Below are positions 31,426-34,595 of a stretch of DNA of 34,595 bases, in pieces (the stretch's first letter is position 1; each line of letters begins with the position of its first letter). The stretch is from JBHEKP01 sp041859375. Its GTDB lineage: Bacteria; Hydrogenedentota; Hydrogenedentia; Hydrogenedentales; CAITNO01. Location: the NCBI GenBank assembly GCA_041859375.1, contig JBHEKP010000277.1, positions 1 to 34,595 of the forward strand, written 5' to 3'. The notes beneath the pieces are model-generated. The model saw nothing but the letters and a program-made list of their open reading frames with translations, did not search any database and was not told the origin of the DNA. The translations under genes and the position numbers were made by a program.

Positions 31426-32364
31426 ATGATGTCCTGGAAATACCTGCCGCCGCTCGCGCTGGTGACCCTGTCCGGATGCGCCACCTTCCAGGCGGGGGCG
31501 CCGGAGGGGATGATTGACGTGATTGCCCACCGGGGCGCGAGCGCCCATGCCCCGGAAAACACCCTGGCGGCCTTTGAAAAGGCCGCCGAGGCGGGGGCGG
31601 ACTGGTTCGAGCTTGACTGCCACCTCACCCGCGACGGTGAACTGGCCGTGATGCACGACGGCAACCTGAAGCGGACCACGGGCCTGGACAGGCATGTGCG
31701 CGCCATGACCCTGGCCGAAGTCAGGCAACTCGACGCGGGTTCGTGGTTCGGGCCGGAGTTCGCCGGGGAACGCATCCCCACACTGGGCGAGGCGCTTGAT
31801 CTGGCCAGGGGGCGCATCGGCGTCTACATCGAGATCAAGTCGGACACGGAGGAGGGGCCCCTTTATGAACGCATGATGGGCATCGCCAAGGGCTTCACCG
31901 GCGGCCAGAAACAGCTTCTGCGCGCGCTCATGGCCGAAATCGGGGAGTCCCGCTCGCCCAACCTCGAACTGACCCGGAAAACCATCGCGGAGGTGAAAAA
32001 ACGCCGCATGGGAAAACAGGTGGTGCTCCAGTCCTTCTCGCCGGTGGTGTGCGTCATCGCCATGGCGGAGGCGCCGGCGCTGCGCACCGAGTTCCTTGGC
32101 GGCTACGACAAGGACAAGCCGGAGGGCTGGGACCGGTACATGGCCTTCGCGGAGGCCCTGCGCCCCGCGGGGCTCAACATCAATTTTGCCGCCCTGAACG
32201 GGGAAAACATCGCCCGCATCCGGAAACTGAACGCCTCCTGCGCGGTGTGGACCGTTGACGAGCCCGCACAGATGAAAACCTGCGCCGAGCTGGGCGTGGA
32301 CGCCGTCATCAGCAACAAGCCGGAGCTGTGCCGGAGCACGCTCCGGGAGGCGGGCAGGCGTTAA
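31426..32364 (+). CDS. Lipoprotein glycerophosphodiester phosphodiesterase
   Basis: A 312-residue GDPD-family enzyme that hydrolyses glycerophosphodiesters to glycerol-3-phosphate and an alcohol. The catalytic region is VIAHRGASAHAPENTLAAF, followed by the metal-binding FELDCHLTRDGELAVMHD, then YIEIKS, and the terminal WTVDEP ... GVDAVISNKPE. A lipobox LSGC (Cys18) follows a short signal peptide, so it is probably lipid-anchored in the periplasm. GGGAGA lies before two adjacent ATGs (31426 and 31429). The upstream reading to 31300 overlaps the SIMPL gene and is rejected. Confidence 0.88.
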   Translation: MMSWKYLPPLALVTLSGCATFQAGAPEGMIDVIAHRGASAHAPENTLAAFEKAAEAGADWFELDCHLTRDGELAVMHDGNLKRTTGLDRHVRAMTLAEVRQLDAGSWFGPEFAGERIPTLGEALDLARGRIGVYIEIKSDTEEGPLYERMMGIAKGFTGGQKQLLRALMAEIGESRSPNLELTRKTIAEVKKRRMGKQVVLQSFSPVVCVIAMAEAPALRTEFLGGYDKDKPEGWDRYMAFAEALRPAGLNINFAALNGENIARIRKLNASCAVWTVDEPAQMKTCAELGVDAVISNKPELCRSTLREAGRR

Positions 32365-32384
32365 CCGGCAAAAGGAGAGGGAAA

Positions 32385-33227
32385 ATGCAGATTCACCTGC
32401 CGCCCTTCGACGAGGATGTGAGCGAGGCGCCCGGCGTGGTGCCAGCGGCGCGCGTCTATGATCCGGCCACACTCGGCATGTGCATGAGCATCCTGGAGTC
32501 GCAGGGCATCCGCTCCTGGAGTTTCGGGGACAACACCCTGTCCAGTTACGGCGGCTGGTACCGGCAGGCCATGGTGTCGGTGCGCGAGGAGGACCTGCCC
32601 GGCGCGCTGGCCATTCTCCAGGATTTCGCCAACAACTACAGTTCCCTGATCATTGTGGCGAACACGGATGATCCCCCGGTGGACGCGGCAGTTTGCGCCA
32701 GCCCCGGGGAGGGGGAATGGTGCATGCGCATACTCGAACGGGAGGGCGTGCACGCCAACCGCATCGTCACACAGGATGACACCGGGGAAACCCATGTGAC
32801 CGTGGTGACCGCCCGTTCTGTTACGGGCCGCGCGCAGGAGATTTTGAGACGGGCCATGGAAAACCCGGACGCCCATGAAGACCTCTGGGAGGAGGTGGCG
32901 GAGGGGGAAGGCGGGGCGGACGAAATAGAGGAGACGGACGGGGAGGACACGGGGGACGTGGAGGAGGTGCCCGCCTGCCCCATGTGCGGCTCCCGCGAGG
33001 TGGAACTCCATCCGGACCTGAAAAACGAACCCTGGAAACTGGTGGTGCGTTTGGCGGTGTTTTTTGCCATTTTCCTTTTTGCCGGCCCCGTGCTCGCGTG
33101 GCTGGGCGCCGGACAGGCCCTGCGGATGTTTTTCGCGGGCGCCCTTATCCTGTGGGTGTTTGTCTCCTTCCGCCCCCGTGACAAGTGGCGCTGCCAAAAG
33201 TGCGGCTGGCACGGCCGCACCCCCTGA
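32385..33227 (+). CDS. DUF2007-like protein with zinc ribbon split by a membrane hairpin
   Basis: A 280-residue protein. Residues 21-85 (ARVYDPATLGMCMSILESQ ... MVSVREEDLPGALAIL) resemble DUF2007, a short domain called 'putative signal transducing'. Residues 111-155 look like a second, weaker copy (WCMRILEREGVHA ... RAQEIL). An acidic stretch (165-195) leads to CPMC (198-201), two membrane helices (218-240 and 245-263), and CQKC (270-273) near the end. The two CxxC pairs could form one zinc ribbon on the same side of the membrane. GGAGAGGG precedes the ATG. The function is not known. Confidence 0.75.
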   Translation: MQIHLPPFDEDVSEAPGVVPAARVYDPATLGMCMSILESQGIRSWSFGDNTLSSYGGWYRQAMVSVREEDLPGALAILQDFANNYSSLIIVANTDDPPVDAAVCASPGEGEWCMRILEREGVHANRIVTQDDTGETHVTVVTARSVTGRAQEILRRAMENPDAHEDLWEEVAEGEGGADEIEETDGEDTGDVEEVPACPMCGSREVELHPDLKNEPWKLVVRLAVFFAIFLFAGPVLAWLGAGQALRMFFAGALILWVFVSFRPRDKWRCQKCGWHGRTP

Positions 33228-33255
33228 CCCCGCCTACCGCGGCCCCGTAAAACTG

Positions 33256-33264
33256 TGGTACCCT
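33256..33264 (+). promoter_or_regulatory. Possible extended -10 element directly before queA
   Basis: TGG-TACCCT lies eight bases before the queA ATG, and no ribosome-binding site is seen there. If it is used, transcription would begin at or next to the start codon, giving a leaderless mRNA. Only three of six bases match the -10 consensus, and no -35 is visible. Confidence 0.25.
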
Positions 33265-33272
33265 TTGCCGCC

Positions 33273-34295
33273 ATGGAAACGGCATTACTGGACTACACCC
33301 TCCCCCGCGAACTGATCGCCCAGCACCCCGGCGACCGGCGCGACGCGTCGCGCATGCTGGTGGTGGACCGGCGCACCGGCGGCCTCACCGTGGATGTTTA
33401 CCGGAATGTGGCGCAATACCTGAACCCCGGCGACTGCATGGTGCTCAACGACACCCGCGTGATCCGGGCGCGGCTGCACGGATTCAAGGACACGGGCGGC
33501 AGGGTGGAGGTGTTTCTGCTGCGCGAGGAGGCGCCGGGGCAATGGCTCGCCATGGTGCGCCCCTCCGCCAAGGTCAGGCCGGGCGCGGTGGTGCGCTTTT
33601 CCGGCGGACTGTCGGCAACTGCGGGGGAGGCCCTCCCCGACGGGCGGCGGCGGGTGCGTTTTGACCGCGAAAACGTGCTGGGGGCCTTGTGCGAGGCGGG
33701 GGAGATTCCCCTGCCCCCCTACATCCACCGGGAAAGTCCGGAGGATGCCGATCTCACCCGCTACCAGACGGTGTACGCGCGCCGGGACGGGGCGGTGGCC
33801 GCGCCCACGGCGGGGCTGCACCTGACCCCGGAGGTGTTCGCGGCGCTCGACGCGCGCGGCGTGGACAGGGCTTTCCTCACCCTCCATGTGGGTTATGGAA
33901 CCTTCAAGCCCGTCACCGCCGACACGCTGGAGGAGCACCGGGTGGACCCGGAGGAGTACGACTTTCCGGAGGAGACGGCGGCAAGGTTGAACGCCATCCG
34001 CGCCGCGAAGGGGCGTGTGGTGGCCGTGGGCACCACCAGCACCCGCGTCCTGGAGTCACGCAGTGAGGGCGGTGTGTTCACCCCGGGACGGGGCATGACC
34101 TGCACCTACATCCTGCCCCCCCACACCTTCACGGGGGTGGACGCGCTTCAAACCAACTTCCACCTGCCCAAATCAAGCCTGCTCGCGCTGGTGTGCGCCT
34201 TTGCCGGGGTGGAGCTGACCCTGGAGGCCTACCGTTTTGCGGTGGCGGAAAAGTTCCGCTTCTACTCCTACGGCGATGTGATGCTCATCCTTTGA
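33273..34295 (+). CDS. queA: tRNA preQ1(34) S-adenosylmethionine ribosyltransferase-isomerase
   Basis: QueA makes epoxyqueuosine at the wobble base of tRNAs by moving the ribosyl part of S-adenosylmethionine onto preQ1. The 340-residue length is typical. Recognisable stretches are LLDYTLPRELIAQHPGDRRD at the start, DCMVLNDTRVIRARL, ALCEAGEIPLPPYI, YQTVYAR...GAVAAPTAGLH, LHVGYGTFKPV, VVAVGTTSTRVLES and LQTNFHLPKSSLLALV. The ATG at 33273 matches the family's N-terminus; a GTG 18 bases earlier is less likely. No other queuosine gene is present here. It converges on the sulfatase gene with 18 bases between. Confidence 0.95.
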   Translation: METALLDYTLPRELIAQHPGDRRDASRMLVVDRRTGGLTVDVYRNVAQYLNPGDCMVLNDTRVIRARLHGFKDTGGRVEVFLLREEAPGQWLAMVRPSAKVRPGAVVRFSGGLSATAGEALPDGRRRVRFDRENVLGALCEAGEIPLPPYIHRESPEDADLTRYQTVYARRDGAVAAPTAGLHLTPEVFAALDARGVDRAFLTLHVGYGTFKPVTADTLEEHRVDPEEYDFPEETAARLNAIRAAKGRVVAVGTTSTRVLESRSEGGVFTPGRGMTCTYILPPHTFTGVDALQTNFHLPKSSLLALVCAFAGVELTLEAYRFAVAEKFRFYSYGDVMLIL

Positions 34296-34313
34296 CAGGC
34301 ATCCGCCGCCGCC

Positions 34314-34595
34314 CTACTCATGCTCCCATTTCACAACCCAGGGATCCTTTGTCTCTTCCTGGAAGCGCCTGAGTTTTGCCTTCATCGCGTCGAGCAGTTC
34401 ACGGTGCTCCGGAGCCTCGGCCAGGTTGACGCACTCGTCCGGGTCCGCCTCCAGATCGTAGAGCTCATACTCGGGCCGGTGCAGGAACGCGTCCACCCGC
34501 CGCCGTCCGTACACCTCCGCGCCGCTTTTCAAAAAGGCCTGCCACGTGTCCGACCCCCAAATGTCCGACGCGAAGGGATGGGGCAGTTGATGGGC
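34314..34595 (-). CDS. C-terminal part of a sulfatase, 5' end outside the window
   Basis: An open reading frame of 93 residues that runs off the right edge of the window. It reads FASDIWGSDTWQAFLKSGAEV early on, then FLHRPEYELYDLEADPDECVNLA, and it ends with DPWVVKWEHE. The pattern R-P-x-Y-E-L-Y-D-L-x-x-D-P-x-E-x-x-N-L is the typical end of type I sulfatases of the alkaline-phosphatase superfamily, which cleave sulfate esters from polysaccharides or glycosaminoglycans. The catalytic N-terminal Cys/Ser motif lies beyond the window and cannot be checked. A short reading that begins at an internal TTG (34532) is not the true start. Confidence 0.8.
   Translation of the reverse strand, partial: AHQLPHPFASDIWGSDTWQAFLKSGAEVYGRRRVDAFLHRPEYELYDLEADPDECVNLAEAPEHRELLDAMKAKLRRFQEETKDPWVVKWEHE

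Noticed and set aside
1..34595. tRNA, rRNA, insertion sequence, prophage, attachment site or replication origin
   Set aside because: None seen on reading both strands; all larger gaps are accounted for by promoters, dyads or repeats.

Overview
The window reads as a high-GC (estimated by eye at roughly 60-65 %), gene-dense chromosomal segment from an uncultured-type, LPS-bearing, Gram-negative bacterium. An outer membrane is indicated by LptE and a BamD-like protein. Peptidoglycan of the meso-diaminopimelate type is indicated by the DNPR motif in MurE. The glutamate/glycine-rich 'GEGE' linkers, the EF-hand/dockerin-like repeats and the C-terminal motif 'H-x-A-D ... SLSE-LLRVVQL-N ... EDGFVPG' are, from memory, typical of Candidatus Hydrogenedentota and neighbouring Lentisphaerae/Planctomycetes-type lineages. 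That placement is an inference, not a database result. I see no tRNA, rRNA, CRISPR array, insertion sequence or phage gene.

Layout. (1) 1-2632, minus: a secreted GH36-like glycosidase followed by a small PLDc_N-type membrane protein. (2) 2633-7179, plus: a strong promoter, a structured leader, a 1372-residue secreted calcium-binding-type repeat protein with seven two-cysteine, four-EF-hand modules, and an intrinsic terminator. (3) 7253-9724, plus: a penicillin-acylase-family Ntn hydrolase. (4) 9733-22453, minus: a tightly packed division and cell wall (dcw) operon in the order mraZ, STAS gene, rsmH, ftsL-like, ftsI, murE, murF, mraY, murD, ftsW, murG, often with ATGA overlaps. It ends at murG, with no murC, ddl, ftsQ, ftsA or ftsZ. 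(5) 22831-24965, plus and divergent from mraZ: a polytopic membrane protein, a small winged-helix regulator, and a membrane-anchored coiled-coil protein. (6) 24968-28294, minus: a BamD-like protein, LptE and HolA, preceded by a phasin-like protein with a histone-like basic tail. (7) 28511-34295, plus: uridine kinase, a lipoprotein, a PIG-L deacetylase, a SIMPL-domain protein, a lipoprotein glycerophosphodiesterase, a membrane protein with a split zinc ribbon, and queA. (8) 34314-34595, minus: the C-terminal end of a sulfatase whose 5' part lies outside the window.

How the genes work together. The central block makes lipid II (MurD, MurE, MurF, MraY, MurG) and uses it at the septum (FtsW, FtsI, FtsL-like). 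MraZ is the likely autoregulator. The flanking blocks build the outer membrane and handle carbohydrates.

The points most worth a second look are: a run of five 10-bp-phased TGGGN repeats between the dcw operon and its divergent neighbour that look like MraZ boxes; a STAS-domain gene wedged between mraZ and rsmH; an insertion of about 120 residues in MraY; and the regular cysteine-in-EF-loop design of the large repeat protein.
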